DNA of 64,000 bases, from assembly GCA_947450365.1 (NCBI GenBank), contig CANFVE010000002.1, positions 1 through 64,000 of the forward strand, in the 5' to 3' direction. The position numbers and the translations under genes were made by a program. Source of the DNA: Cytophagaceae bacterium (GTDB taxonomy: Bacteria > Bacteroidota > Bacteroidia > Cytophagales > Spirosomataceae). Position 1 is the first letter of the stretch, and the number at the start of each line of letters is the position of its first letter. Positions 27,854 through 35,776 of the stretch are shown piece after piece. The notes under the pieces are model-generated. The model saw only the letters and a list, made by a program, of their open reading frames with translations, was not told the DNA's origin and searched no databases.

Positions 27854-28658
27854 ATCAAGTGTGACCATCGCCTTGGTGCCTGAAATCAAGCAAGGACCGT
27901 GGATTTATTGGCATAACCTAGAGACCTCGATACAAAAAGCTGCAGCCCTGGGATATGACGGAGTGGAATTATTTACGGCATCTGCGGATGCGGTGGATGT
28001 TTCGGTATTGAGGACATATTTGGAAGAATATTCGATGCGTATTTCGGCGGTGGGGACTGGCGCCGGTAAGGTGATTCAGGGCTTAACCCTCACGGATCCG
28101 AATCCTGAAATTCGTCAAAAGGCGATGGATTTTATTGCCGACATGGTGGCGTTTGGGGCGCAATTTCAGGCTCCGGCGATCATCGGTTCGATGCAAGGAA
28201 ATGCAGGTTCAGATCGGGCGGAGTCTTTGGCCTATTTGGCGCAGGACTTGAGGGAATTGGGGGCATTGGCGCTTTCCTTGGGGGTGTTTTTGATTTATGA
28301 GCCCTTGAATCGCTATGAGACGAATTTGTTTAATCGATTGGAGGATGCGGCGCAGTTTTTGGAGGATGAGGGGATCCAAGGCGTGGGTTTGCTGGCCGAT
28401 TTATTTCATATGAACATCGAAGAAAGCGATATTGCGGAATCGATTCGTCGGAATGCGAGTTGGATTCGCCATGTGCATTTTGCGGATAGTAATCGTCGGC
28501 CCATCGGAAATGGCCATACAGAAATGAATTCGGTAGCGGAGGCATTACGAGACATTGGCTATGACGGATTTGTTTCTGCGGAGGCTTTTCCTTGGCCGGA
28601 TTCGGAGGCGGCGGCCACCCAAACAATGACAGCGTTTAATCAATATTTTAAAAAATAG
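27846..28658 (+). CDS. Sugar phosphate isomerase/epimerase-like TIM-barrel protein
   Basis: A 270-residue protein of the xylose-isomerase-like TIM-barrel superfamily. The ATG at 27846 (ATGAGTAG, overlapping the previous stop) is preferred to 27834. Metal-site segments are the Glu in IYEPLNRYE, LLADLFHMNIEE, RHVHFADSNRRPIG and the late Glu in GFVSAEAFPW, matching the E-D-H-E ligand pattern. Such enzymes isomerise or epimerise keto sugars or act on inosose. In this operon it may process a keto-sugar acid or ketose from L-fucose or L-rhamnose. Confidence 0.82.
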   Translation: MSRSSVTIALVPEIKQGPWIYWHNLETSIQKAAALGYDGVELFTASADAVDVSVLRTYLEEYSMRISAVGTGAGKVIQGLTLTDPNPEIRQKAMDFIADMVAFGAQFQAPAIIGSMQGNAGSDRAESLAYLAQDLRELGALALSLGVFLIYEPLNRYETNLFNRLEDAAQFLEDEGIQGVGLLADLFHMNIEESDIAESIRRNASWIRHVHFADSNRRPIGNGHTEMNSVAEALRDIGYDGFVSAEAFPWPDSEAAATQTMTAFNQYFKK

Positions 28659-28660
28659 AT

Positions 28661-28996
28661 ATGCAAAAATTTTGTTTAGCCTTGGATTTAATTGACGATG
28701 AGGCATTGATTCAAGAATATGAAAAATACCACGCACCAGGAAATGCGTGGCCTGAGGTGACGCAGCATGACATCGACGCGGGTGTTTTAAACATCGAAAT
28801 TTTCCGGACGGGGAATCGGATGTTTATGATTTTGGAAACAGATGACAAATTCACGTTCGAGCAAAAGGCTATTTTTGACCAAACCAACCCGAAGATTGCC
28901 GCATGGGAGGAATTGATGTGGAAATTCCAAAAACCATTGCCTTGGGCGAAAGAAGGACAAAAATGGATTTTGATGGATCGTATTTTTAAATCCTAA
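28661..28996 (+). CDS. rhaM: L-rhamnose mutarotase
   Basis: A 111-residue mutarotase of the RhaM family (old DUF718). The family signature is present: the start FCLALDLIDDEALIQEYEKYH with the catalytic His, followed by APGNAWPEV, and the tail EEMW-like segment LMWKFQKPLPWAKEGQKW. It interconverts alpha and beta anomers of L-rhamnose; close relatives act on L-fucose. It closes the deoxyhexose operon 2 bases after the TIM-barrel gene. The 3' end overlaps the convergent sterol-desaturase-like gene by 4 bases, and no terminator was seen between them. Confidence 0.88.
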   Translation: MQKFCLALDLIDDEALIQEYEKYHAPGNAWPEVTQHDIDAGVLNIEIFRTGNRMFMILETDDKFTFEQKAIFDQTNPKIAAWEELMWKFQKPLPWAKEGQKWILMDRIFKS

Positions 28997-29775
28997 GATT
29001 TGTTTTCAGCGCTTATAGGAGCTTGGCGATTTTTCACTTCGTCATAATGCGCTTCATAATCTTCGCGCAAGATATTCATCCAACGGTCCCAAAATAGGAA
29101 ATAAAGGCTATAATTTCCTTTGACATATTTATGGTGCATGTTGTGATTCACTGACGTATTCATCCATCTTCCAAACCAGTTTTTCGAAAATCCTTTGGGA
29201 TATAATTCCCAGCCCAAATGGCCATATACGTTGTACAAAAAGGAAAACAAGAAAAAGAAAAAAAGATGCGTTTTGTGCAAAGGCATTAGGAAAATAAAGA
29301 TGACAAAAATCCCCACCTCAACCACCGCTTCTCCAAAACTAAATGAATAAGCTGCCCACGGCGAGGGATTTGTGGACAAATGGTGTATGAGATGCATTTT
29401 TTTGTACAAGTACTTCGTATGTAATAATCGATGCATCCAATAAAAATAGGTGTCATGCAAAAAGGCCATGATAGGGAAGGCAAGGAAATAATAAAACCAT
29501 CCTCTTTCAGCTATTTCATCATATAATTGCGTGTAGGGTTTTAGCACCGGATTTTTAAAAAATAGAGTAGGAATTAAGGCAAAAAGGCCTATTGCGAAGA
29601 GGGAATTTAAGATTTCGCGGCGGTAATCCTTGGCCAGAGGAAATATTTTTTGAATCTTCTTATAACTCCATTTCGACTTATAAATCACATAAAATAGCAA
29701 GAAGAAAACGCCTGCAATGATGAAATAGCGACTTAGAATTTGAAGTAAAAAAAATAAATATTTCGTAATGGACAT
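28993..29775 (-). CDS. Sterol desaturase / fatty acid hydroxylase superfamily membrane protein
   Basis: A 260-residue integral membrane protein with about four or five hydrophobic segments. The di-iron histidine motifs of the superfamily are complete: HDTYFYWMHRLLH, KKMHLIHH and NHNMHHKY. Members hydroxylate or desaturate lipid chains, carotenoids or sterols using O2. With no biosynthesis neighbours, the lipid substrate is unknown. It is monocistronic, with TAGATTTG on the minus strand upstream as a probable -7 box. Confidence 0.88.
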   Translation of the reverse strand: MSITKYLFFLLQILSRYFIIAGVFFLLFYVIYKSKWSYKKIQKIFPLAKDYRREILNSLFAIGLFALIPTLFFKNPVLKPYTQLYDEIAERGWFYYFLAFPIMAFLHDTYFYWMHRLLHTKYLYKKMHLIHHLSTNPSPWAAYSFSFGEAVVEVGIFVIFIFLMPLHKTHLFFFFLFSFLYNVYGHLGWELYPKGFSKNWFGRWMNTSVNHNMHHKYVKGNYSLYFLFWDRWMNILREDYEAHYDEVKNRQAPISAENKS

Positions 29776-29798
29776 CGATGTGGTTAATCAATTAGGCT

Positions 29799-29806
29799 CA
29801 AATCTA
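29799..29806 (-). promoter_or_regulatory. Candidate -7 box (TAGATTTG) for the desaturase-like gene
   Basis: TAGATTTG on the minus strand fits TAnnTTTG and ends 24 bases before the ATG at 29775. No -33 box at standard spacing was found. Confidence 0.4.
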
Positions 29807-29862
29807 AATAAAAAATCAATATCCTAAGACATAATAACGGTTAAAATTATAATCTAAAGGGT

Positions 29863-30570
29863 TTAATTTGTACGAAATCCATACACCATGGAATAGGAAC
29901 TTTGGGTTCCATCGCTGGTTTTGATGCACCAATAATAGGTGCTTGCTGCGTTTACATTGACCGTAAGAGATGCGGTCGTTGATTTAATGGAAGTGACACT
30001 TCGGTTTGTGACTTTGGCTACATCGGTATCGATGAAAATTTCATAGCTTAGTGTTTTGCTATCAGGATCTGAACCTAACCAGGTTAAATTCACCTTTCCT
30101 CCTATGGCGCTGATGGATGAGCCCGATGTGGGATTAATTGCCGTAGCTGGAAAAGGGGCGTAAGTTGATGTACCATCGCCGGCTAAATAGAATTTCCAAA
30201 CGGCACTGGCGGCAGTTTCTTTGACTTTGTTGGATTTGGAGATGATTTGCCAACTATACGGTACGCCTTTGTTCAAGGTCATTGTCGTCTTATCCCCATT
30301 CACGGTTTTCGTTGAACTCGTGAAATTCAACAGATTCGTCACTACCAAATCGTAATAATCCGTATCCTTTGCCACGCCCCACGAAAAACTTACATCGGCC
30401 CAGGTCTGACTTACACTTTGACCTTCCAAACAAACCGTTCCATTCGCCGGTAATGCCAACGTCGCCGCGACGGGAGGAGGCGATGTCGTCACGGGAACCA
30501 CATTTTCCCCACCTGATGAACAAGCGAAAAACCACAGACTCATGAAAACCATGATGGCTATATGTTTCAT
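29863..30570 (-). CDS. Lipoprotein with two fibronectin-III-like domains
   Basis: A 235-residue probable lipoprotein (signal MVFMSLWFFACSSGG, lipid Cys17, with Ser/Gly after it). Two beta-sandwich modules follow, each ending in a 'tYyW-I-s' type Fn3-like strand (GVPYSWQIISKS and ASTYYWCIKTSDG), as in SusE-like or Ig-like surface proteins. No catalytic motif is seen. It overlaps the DUF1501 gene by 4 bases and is the last gene of the DUF1800-DUF1501 operon. A role in binding or positioning the partner proteins at the cell surface is inference. Confidence 0.7.
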   Translation of the reverse strand: MKHIAIMVFMSLWFFACSSGGENVVPVTTSPPPVAATLALPANGTVCLEGQSVSQTWADVSFSWGVAKDTDYYDLVVTNLLNFTSSTKTVNGDKTTMTLNKGVPYSWQIISKSNKVKETAASAVWKFYLAGDGTSTYAPFPATAINPTSGSSISAIGGKVNLTWLGSDPDSKTLSYEIFIDTDVAKVTNRSVTSIKSTTASLTVNVNAASTYYWCIKTSDGTQSSYSMVYGFRTN

Positions 30571-32660
30571 ATTTTCGCGATTTTAATGCGTTGGTCTACC
30601 GAATTTCCTTTGACCCGAATGAGGTAGGTACCCACGGGAACTTGGCTGATGTCTAGGGCAACTTCTCTACTTCCATCTACCGGAAAGAGGCCTGTTTGAA
30701 TGCTTGCTCCTTGTAGGTCATGTATTGCGATATCCACCAGCGTATCTAAGCCATGAACTAGGATGTGGAATGGACCTGTGGTTGGATTCGGATAGGCTTT
30801 GACTTCTTCTGAGAAGAAAAATTCTTCCACATGCATGCCTTGGCAAGATAGGTCGGTACTGACTTGGATTTTCACGGCACCCGTAGGTAAACTTCCGGTC
30901 CAAAGGGGACCATTGACCCGATACGTGGCTTCATTGACCTGCACGCGGAATTGAGTAGCGCCGGAAAGGCTTAGGTCGATGGTTTGATTTCCGAGGTTAA
31001 TCACGGATTGGACGCTTAAGGTTGCCGGTTCGGTGATTTTTAGGTCAAAGGCTTGTTGGTAATTCTTTTGCCCGTCGATTGTCGCCACGACCGAATAATC
31101 CCCGATGGCCAAACCTGCCACGCTTGCGGAATTTGTACCTTTTGGAATCGCTATGGTTTTTTCAAATTTATTAGGCCCTTTTACGCTGAGTATATAGGCA
31201 TAATTACTATTCTCTATCGTACATTTAATGGCTCCATTGCTCGTGCCTGCGCAAGTAGTGGCGATGACTTCGACTTTGTAATTTGTGGCAGGGAGGGTGA
31301 AAACGGGGCAACCGTTAATATCCACCAGGGTACCCAACGGTGTATCTGGGCATAAATCCAATGGGTCCGCCACTCCATCTTCATCCGAATCGATGTAAGC
31401 GGCCTTGATGATTGGAATCGATGCGAAATCCGTATATAAAATGTCTTTCACCAAGGTTTTGCTTCCGCCCATCCATTGGGTAATGAGGGAACTATATACT
31501 TGACGGAAGTCAAATTGCCGATCCATTTCATATGAATAATTCGTATTTGAAGGTATCAGGGGATTTACGCCGCCGACGGTCGGGTCTAATTTATTACCAA
31601 AAAGGATGATGGGAGAAACGGATCCATGGTCAGTTCCACCGGTTCCGTTGGAATGCACGGTCCGACCAAATTCTGAAATACACATCCCCACCACCCGGTC
31701 CGATTTGTTCATGGCATCCAAACTTTTCATGAATGCGGCGACGGCATCGTCGATTTCCTTTAACAAATTCGCGTGGGTCCCTTTGGTTTTATCTCCTGAT
31801 TCCACCTGATTTCCATGGGTATCGAACCCGCCGATTTCAACTTTATAAATACGCGTATTCAAACCTCCTGAAATTAATTTGCTGACGATTTTTAATTGGT
31901 CCGCCAAATTAGACCTCGGAAATGTATAATCTGTTCCTTTTCCATAGGTTTCTTTCAATACTTTCCCGTAGGCGTTGGATTGCTTGCCCATGAGTTGCAA
32001 GTATTTTAATTTTTCACCCAAAGGCGTGGAAGGATAGCTATTATCAAACTCGTTGATAATCTCATAAAAATCACTCGGATTCGATGAAACTACGCTCGTA
32101 AAGGCCTTATTTCCGGTGAATAAAAGGGAAGAGTTCCAGCCGATTTCGAGGGCTAAGGGGTGTGGATACAGTTCCGTCGGGTAGGCATCCGGAAAATTCG
32201 GGTGTTTTTGTTCAAGGTAGCGGGCGGCCCAACCGCTATTCACGTATTTCAAGGCATCCGAACCTGAATTCCAAATATCCATTGAACGGAAGTGGGAATA
32301 ACTTTGGTTTGGGTAACCGACCGACTGTATGACCTTCAAGCGGTTTTCCGTATGCAAGGATTGCAATCCTGTTAATGAAGGATGAAGTCCTAGGTCGGTG
32401 CCTTTCAGGGGCAGAATTTTGTTGTCCGGCAGCATGACCGTGGACCGAATTTTATTTAATTCGGACAACTGGGTCATCGGGATTACTGTATTCAAGCCAT
32501 CATTTCCACCACTCATTACAATGATGACGATGATGTTTCCTTCGGCGACGGTATTCGCTAATAGGCTTTGGGATCCAAAAGATTCGGAGGGAAAAGAAGA
32601 AAACAGCGCCGGCATTGCTGCTGCGTGGGCCATTTGATGTATAAATTGTCTTCTTTTCAT
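30567..32660 (-). CDS. DUF1501 protein with thrombospondin-type Ca loop and T9SS sorting domain
   Basis: A 697-residue exported protein. The ATG at 32660 (MKRRQFIHQM) is chosen over 32702 because it begins a twin-arginine-like signal and lies 1 base after the DUF1800 stop. The DUF1501 domain (sulfatase/alkaline-phosphatase-like fold) runs over about residues 35-430 (IIVIIVMSGGNDGLNTVIP, EFGRTVHSNGTGGTDHG). A calcium-binding DSDEDGVADPLDLCPD loop, a beta-sandwich region and a C-terminal type IX secretion sorting domain (VKAYPNPTTGPF ... GTYLIRVKGN) follow. Co-occurrence with DUF1800 is well known, but the function of the pair is not. Confidence 0.87.
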   Translation of the reverse strand: MKRRQFIHQMAHAAAMPALFSSFPSESFGSQSLLANTVAEGNIIVIIVMSGGNDGLNTVIPMTQLSELNKIRSTVMLPDNKILPLKGTDLGLHPSLTGLQSLHTENRLKVIQSVGYPNQSYSHFRSMDIWNSGSDALKYVNSGWAARYLEQKHPNFPDAYPTELYPHPLALEIGWNSSLLFTGNKAFTSVVSSNPSDFYEIINEFDNSYPSTPLGEKLKYLQLMGKQSNAYGKVLKETYGKGTDYTFPRSNLADQLKIVSKLISGGLNTRIYKVEIGGFDTHGNQVESGDKTKGTHANLLKEIDDAVAAFMKSLDAMNKSDRVVGMCISEFGRTVHSNGTGGTDHGSVSPIILFGNKLDPTVGGVNPLIPSNTNYSYEMDRQFDFRQVYSSLITQWMGGSKTLVKDILYTDFASIPIIKAAYIDSDEDGVADPLDLCPDTPLGTLVDINGCPVFTLPATNYKVEVIATTCAGTSNGAIKCTIENSNYAYILSVKGPNKFEKTIAIPKGTNSASVAGLAIGDYSVVATIDGQKNYQQAFDLKITEPATLSVQSVINLGNQTIDLSLSGATQFRVQVNEATYRVNGPLWTGSLPTGAVKIQVSTDLSCQGMHVEEFFFSEEVKAYPNPTTGPFHILVHGLDTLVDIAIHDLQGASIQTGLFPVDGSREVALDISQVPVGTYLIRVKGNSVDQRIKIAKI

Positions 32661-32661
32661 G

Positions 32662-34410
32662 TTAAAATAGGTGGATTTCGCCCATTTGGAATAGGGCACC
32701 AAACATATTTTGAATGCGATTGGATATTGTCGACCGGGTTTCGTCGGTCGGTTTTGTCAGATGGCTTTGGTACAATTGCGTAAAATAGGTTGGAGTTACG
32801 CCATCAAGTGCCTTTGTTCGAATCCGTAAACGAGCCGCTTGTGAAATAGGTACGCTCATCAATCGATTGATGGTTTCGTCGACAACATCATCAATGTTGC
32901 TCGGATTTTTTAAACTTGCCAAATATTTAATGGCGTCAATTTGAATATTCACATTTCCTTGTGAATCACCATTCCCTATCCATTTTCCCCATCGACCAAT
33001 GCTATTTCCCCAATTGGCGCGTTTGGCAACCGTATCTGAATTAATCCAAAATAAATCATACACGGGTGCTTGGTAATAGGCAGGCCAACCGGATACGCTT
33101 GGTGGATCGGTAAAATTCAGGCCAATATTGCCCAATTCCCATTGAAATGACCGGTATTTATAAAAATCTCGATTTAAGTCTGTGGTGTAACGGGCAGGGA
33201 TATCGGAAGCTAAATTGAAATTGATATAATTGAATTCAAATTCCTTCATGATTCCAAAACTGAATTCAAGCGGGGATTTGATCATGGAATTGTAAAAAGA
33301 ACTGTCAAAGAAATGAGCGCTACCTAGAAGGGCTTTTAGCGGTACCATTAACTCGAAATTATTTTTTCGTAATAGATCGGCCATTGGCGTGATAACATTT
33401 TTTTCTACGGTGTCATCGATGATGGGATAACAGAAAAATTGGTATAAACGTCGGCATAAATACATCGCACATTCGTTGGTTCCAAAAATCATGTCCAAGG
33501 CATCGTCCAATTCTTTCATACCATCTTGCCCTTGACGGCCTTTGATTACCCGATTGCCATAAAATGCGGAGAACTGTTTATCACCAGAATCGTGGTTCCA
33601 GGCATTGAAAATATTTGTAATGGGTCCCATTTTGTCATTTTTACTTGGGACATAATATTGCCAACCCACAAGTAAACGAGCCATTTCAGTCACATCTTCT
33701 TCCGTATATTTCGAATTGGGCCCTTTCCCTACCGTAAATAATTCTTGAAGTTCCCGCGCGTAATTTTCGTCGGGTTTATATTTTTGGCTGTTTTGAAGAT
33801 TTAAAAAATCGAGCATGAGTGGGTCGAGTGTGACCTTATACATGATGGATTTGTAACTACCAAAAGCAGAATCAAAAAGCATTTTATAATGCTGATAGAG
33901 CATCTTCACGCTTCCCTTGCCGCAGGCCAATAAATTATGTAAGAAAAACACCATGCGCCAGTGAATGGAGGTGTTTTGCTCAATCATATTTTTGAATAAC
34001 CAGGAATCATGGGATTGGTGGCGTGGCCAAGGGGAGCCGTTGGGTTCCGGAGCAAAGACATATTCTTGTCCGGCGGGGATGTAATAATGGCCTTGTTTTT
34101 CGGTTTCTTCTTTGGTGATTTCGTAATCGTAATCGTTGACCGGTACCTTCGGAGTTTTGTCGGCTTTGAAAATTAAATCCAACGATTGACTCAGGCTGAG
34201 CGAGGAAATTTCTTGTAGATGTTTACTCGAAAAACCTGTTAAAACACGATTTAACAGATGTTTTTTTTGGGCATTTTCCCATATTCCCGTATAGGGTTCG
34301 AGACCACTAGTTACCTGTGTTCGAGAGGCTCTAGCTTGCTCTATTTGTTTTAAGTCAACTTTTTCTTTGTAGAACTGGTATACCAAATCTACTGAATTTG
34401 GTTTTTTCAT
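32662..34410 (-). CDS. DUF1800 family protein
   Basis: A 582-residue protein of the DUF1800 family, recognised by FHNLL-type segments: WRMVFFLHNLLACGKGSV, YARELQELFTVGKGPNSKYTEEDVTEMARLLVGW and DPPSVSGWPAYY. It has no clear signal peptide at the annotated start (MKKPNSVDLVYQFYKEK), so it may stay in the cytoplasm or leave by an unknown route. It is the first gene of a three-gene operon with DUF1501 and an Fn3 lipoprotein. The biochemical role of DUF1800 proteins is unknown. A TATATTTG -7 box lies just upstream. Confidence 0.87.
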   Translation of the reverse strand: MKKPNSVDLVYQFYKEKVDLKQIEQARASRTQVTSGLEPYTGIWENAQKKHLLNRVLTGFSSKHLQEISSLSLSQSLDLIFKADKTPKVPVNDYDYEITKEETEKQGHYYIPAGQEYVFAPEPNGSPWPRHQSHDSWLFKNMIEQNTSIHWRMVFFLHNLLACGKGSVKMLYQHYKMLFDSAFGSYKSIMYKVTLDPLMLDFLNLQNSQKYKPDENYARELQELFTVGKGPNSKYTEEDVTEMARLLVGWQYYVPSKNDKMGPITNIFNAWNHDSGDKQFSAFYGNRVIKGRQGQDGMKELDDALDMIFGTNECAMYLCRRLYQFFCYPIIDDTVEKNVITPMADLLRKNNFELMVPLKALLGSAHFFDSSFYNSMIKSPLEFSFGIMKEFEFNYINFNLASDIPARYTTDLNRDFYKYRSFQWELGNIGLNFTDPPSVSGWPAYYQAPVYDLFWINSDTVAKRANWGNSIGRWGKWIGNGDSQGNVNIQIDAIKYLASLKNPSNIDDVVDETINRLMSVPISQAARLRIRTKALDGVTPTYFTQLYQSHLTKPTDETRSTISNRIQNMFGALFQMGEIHLF

Positions 34411-34425
34411 ATGTTATAACGTATT

Positions 34426-34433
34426 CAAATATA
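34426..34433 (-). promoter_or_regulatory. Candidate -7 box (TATATTTG) for the DUF1800-DUF1501 operon
   Basis: TATATTTG on the minus strand ends 16 bases before the ATG at 34410, which would give a leader of about 10 bases. It lies in the short divergent gap shared with the Rieske gene. Confidence 0.4.
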
Positions 34434-34479
34434 AATGATTAATTTCGAAAAAAAATCATTTTCATTGAAAGGTCGATTT

Positions 34480-35013
34480 ATGAAGAGAGATCAATTCCTC
34501 CGGAAAACATGTCCCGCATTTATATTGACCGCCTTGGCGAGTTCGGAATTTTTGACCGCGTGCAAGGGTTCGGCTGAAGGAGAAATAAGCCCAGCGGGTT
34601 CGACGCCGCAACCTGTAACTACCCAAGAAGAAAAAGATTATTTGGCTCGAAAAAAAGCCATCGGGACGAAGGGATATTTACAGGAAAATTCAGTGGTTTA
34701 TGTCGACCTCGCGAATGCCACCTATGCAGCTTTGTTGACCGCCGGAAATTTCGTAAACGATCAGATGAATGGGGTTTTATTGCTTCGAAAGGACGAAACG
34801 AACCTGTTAGCTTTGGATAATTGCTGCCCGCATTTAGGTAGCCGCAACCAATGGTCTTATGCCGCCAATAAATTCACTTGTGCCAACCACGGAAATTCCT
34901 ATGGCACCGGAACTGGTCAAGTCGCGAATTGTAATTCCAACTCAGCTTTTGGCAACTTAAAAGCCTATAAAACTACCTTGTACAAGGATTTATTAACGAT
35001 TACCTTTGCCTAA
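34480..35013 (+). CDS. Rieske [2Fe-2S] lipoprotein
   Basis: A 177-residue exported iron-sulfur protein. The ATG at 34480 (MKRDQFLRK) is chosen over 34435 because it begins a signal with lipobox LTAC (lipid Cys about residue 28). The Rieske cluster motif is intact: C116-P-H118 in CCPHLGS and C134-x2-H137 in CANHGNSYG. The domain is small and lacks an oxygenase or bc1 context, so it is probably an electron-transfer protein on a membrane face. It lies between the cytochrome operon and the DUF1800-DUF1501 operon. Its stop is 3 bases from the end of the convergent NrfJ-like gene. Confidence 0.85.
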   Translation: MKRDQFLRKTCPAFILTALASSEFLTACKGSAEGEISPAGSTPQPVTTQEEKDYLARKKAIGTKGYLQENSVVYVDLANATYAALLTAGNFVNDQMNGVLLLRKDETNLLALDNCCPHLGSRNQWSYAANKFTCANHGNSYGTGTGQVANCNSNSAFGNLKAYKTTLYKDLLTITFA

Positions 35014-35016
35014 GGC

Positions 35017-35772
35017 TTATTTCAAACGCCCGTCTTCCACTAGGATTTCATAGACATAACCTGCCCCAAAATCCTTATTTAACACCAATTTTCCTTCAAA
35101 GGCCACCTGAGCACCTAAAGGAATGTTTTCATTCGAGGTGATAGTTAAATCACATAATTTTCCATTGAATTTGGTTCCATCTTGAATGTGATACCAGTTT
35201 TTATTCATGATGCCATAGTTCGCCTTAACGCAAGTTCCTGCCACAAAAACCGTTTTGCCTTGATATTTTTTACTTTTCCCAAAAAGGTCTTTTAAGGCGA
35301 GGGTACCGGCGACTGGTTTAAAATCCTTGGGCGTGGGGGCGGTTTCCGGTCCGTGGTTATGTCCAGGCATTTCGGCAATCGAACCCGGATGCGCGGCGGC
35401 ATTGATGATTTCGGAAACGAGGTAAATTTTATCAAATACACGTTTATGTTCTACGCTTTCAAAATTGGTCTTTAATAATCCGCCTTTGTAGAAATATTGT
35501 TCTCCTACTTTAGCCTCTAATTTTGCAGTTGCAATCCAAAAAGTCTCCGCGTTTTCTTTGACCTTTAAATAGGTATATCGTTCCGCTTGTAGGACTTCGG
35601 TGACCTGAACTTGGTGCATGTCGCCCATTGGATTTTTGGCGGTAACAGGAACGCTGCTGCTCGGGGTGGCTGGACTTTCCGTTTTTGTATCTGCGACGAT
35701 GACCTTAGGTTTAGAATCGCAGGCGATTAGGGCCCATGTGGCGAAGGAAAGAGTATAAATATAATTTTTCAT
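35017..35772 (-). CDS. NrfJ-like lipoprotein, last gene of the cytochrome operon
   Basis: A 251-residue probable lipoprotein (signal ending LIAC, lipid Cys18). Two related beta-rich, OB-fold-like halves follow (about residues 50-125, VTEVLQAERYTYLKVKENAETFWIA; and 155-250, LFGKSKKYQGKTVFVAGTCVKAN). Between them is a His-rich linker (HPGSIAEMPGHNHGPE). The repeated 'tYtYlkv ... fWiA' pattern resembles the NrfJ-type proteins found beside multihaem cytochromes in other bacteria; this resemblance is from memory and was not searched. The His-rich linker could bind metal or haem. It follows the beta-barrel gene by 4 bases. Confidence 0.6.
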   Translation of the reverse strand: MKNYIYTLSFATWALIACDSKPKVIVADTKTESPATPSSSVPVTAKNPMGDMHQVQVTEVLQAERYTYLKVKENAETFWIATAKLEAKVGEQYFYKGGLLKTNFESVEHKRVFDKIYLVSEIINAAAHPGSIAEMPGHNHGPETAPTPKDFKPVAGTLALKDLFGKSKKYQGKTVFVAGTCVKANYGIMNKNWYHIQDGTKFNGKLCDLTITSNENIPLGAQVAFEGKLVLNKDFGAGYVYEILVEDGRLK

Positions 35773-35776
35773 ATGC

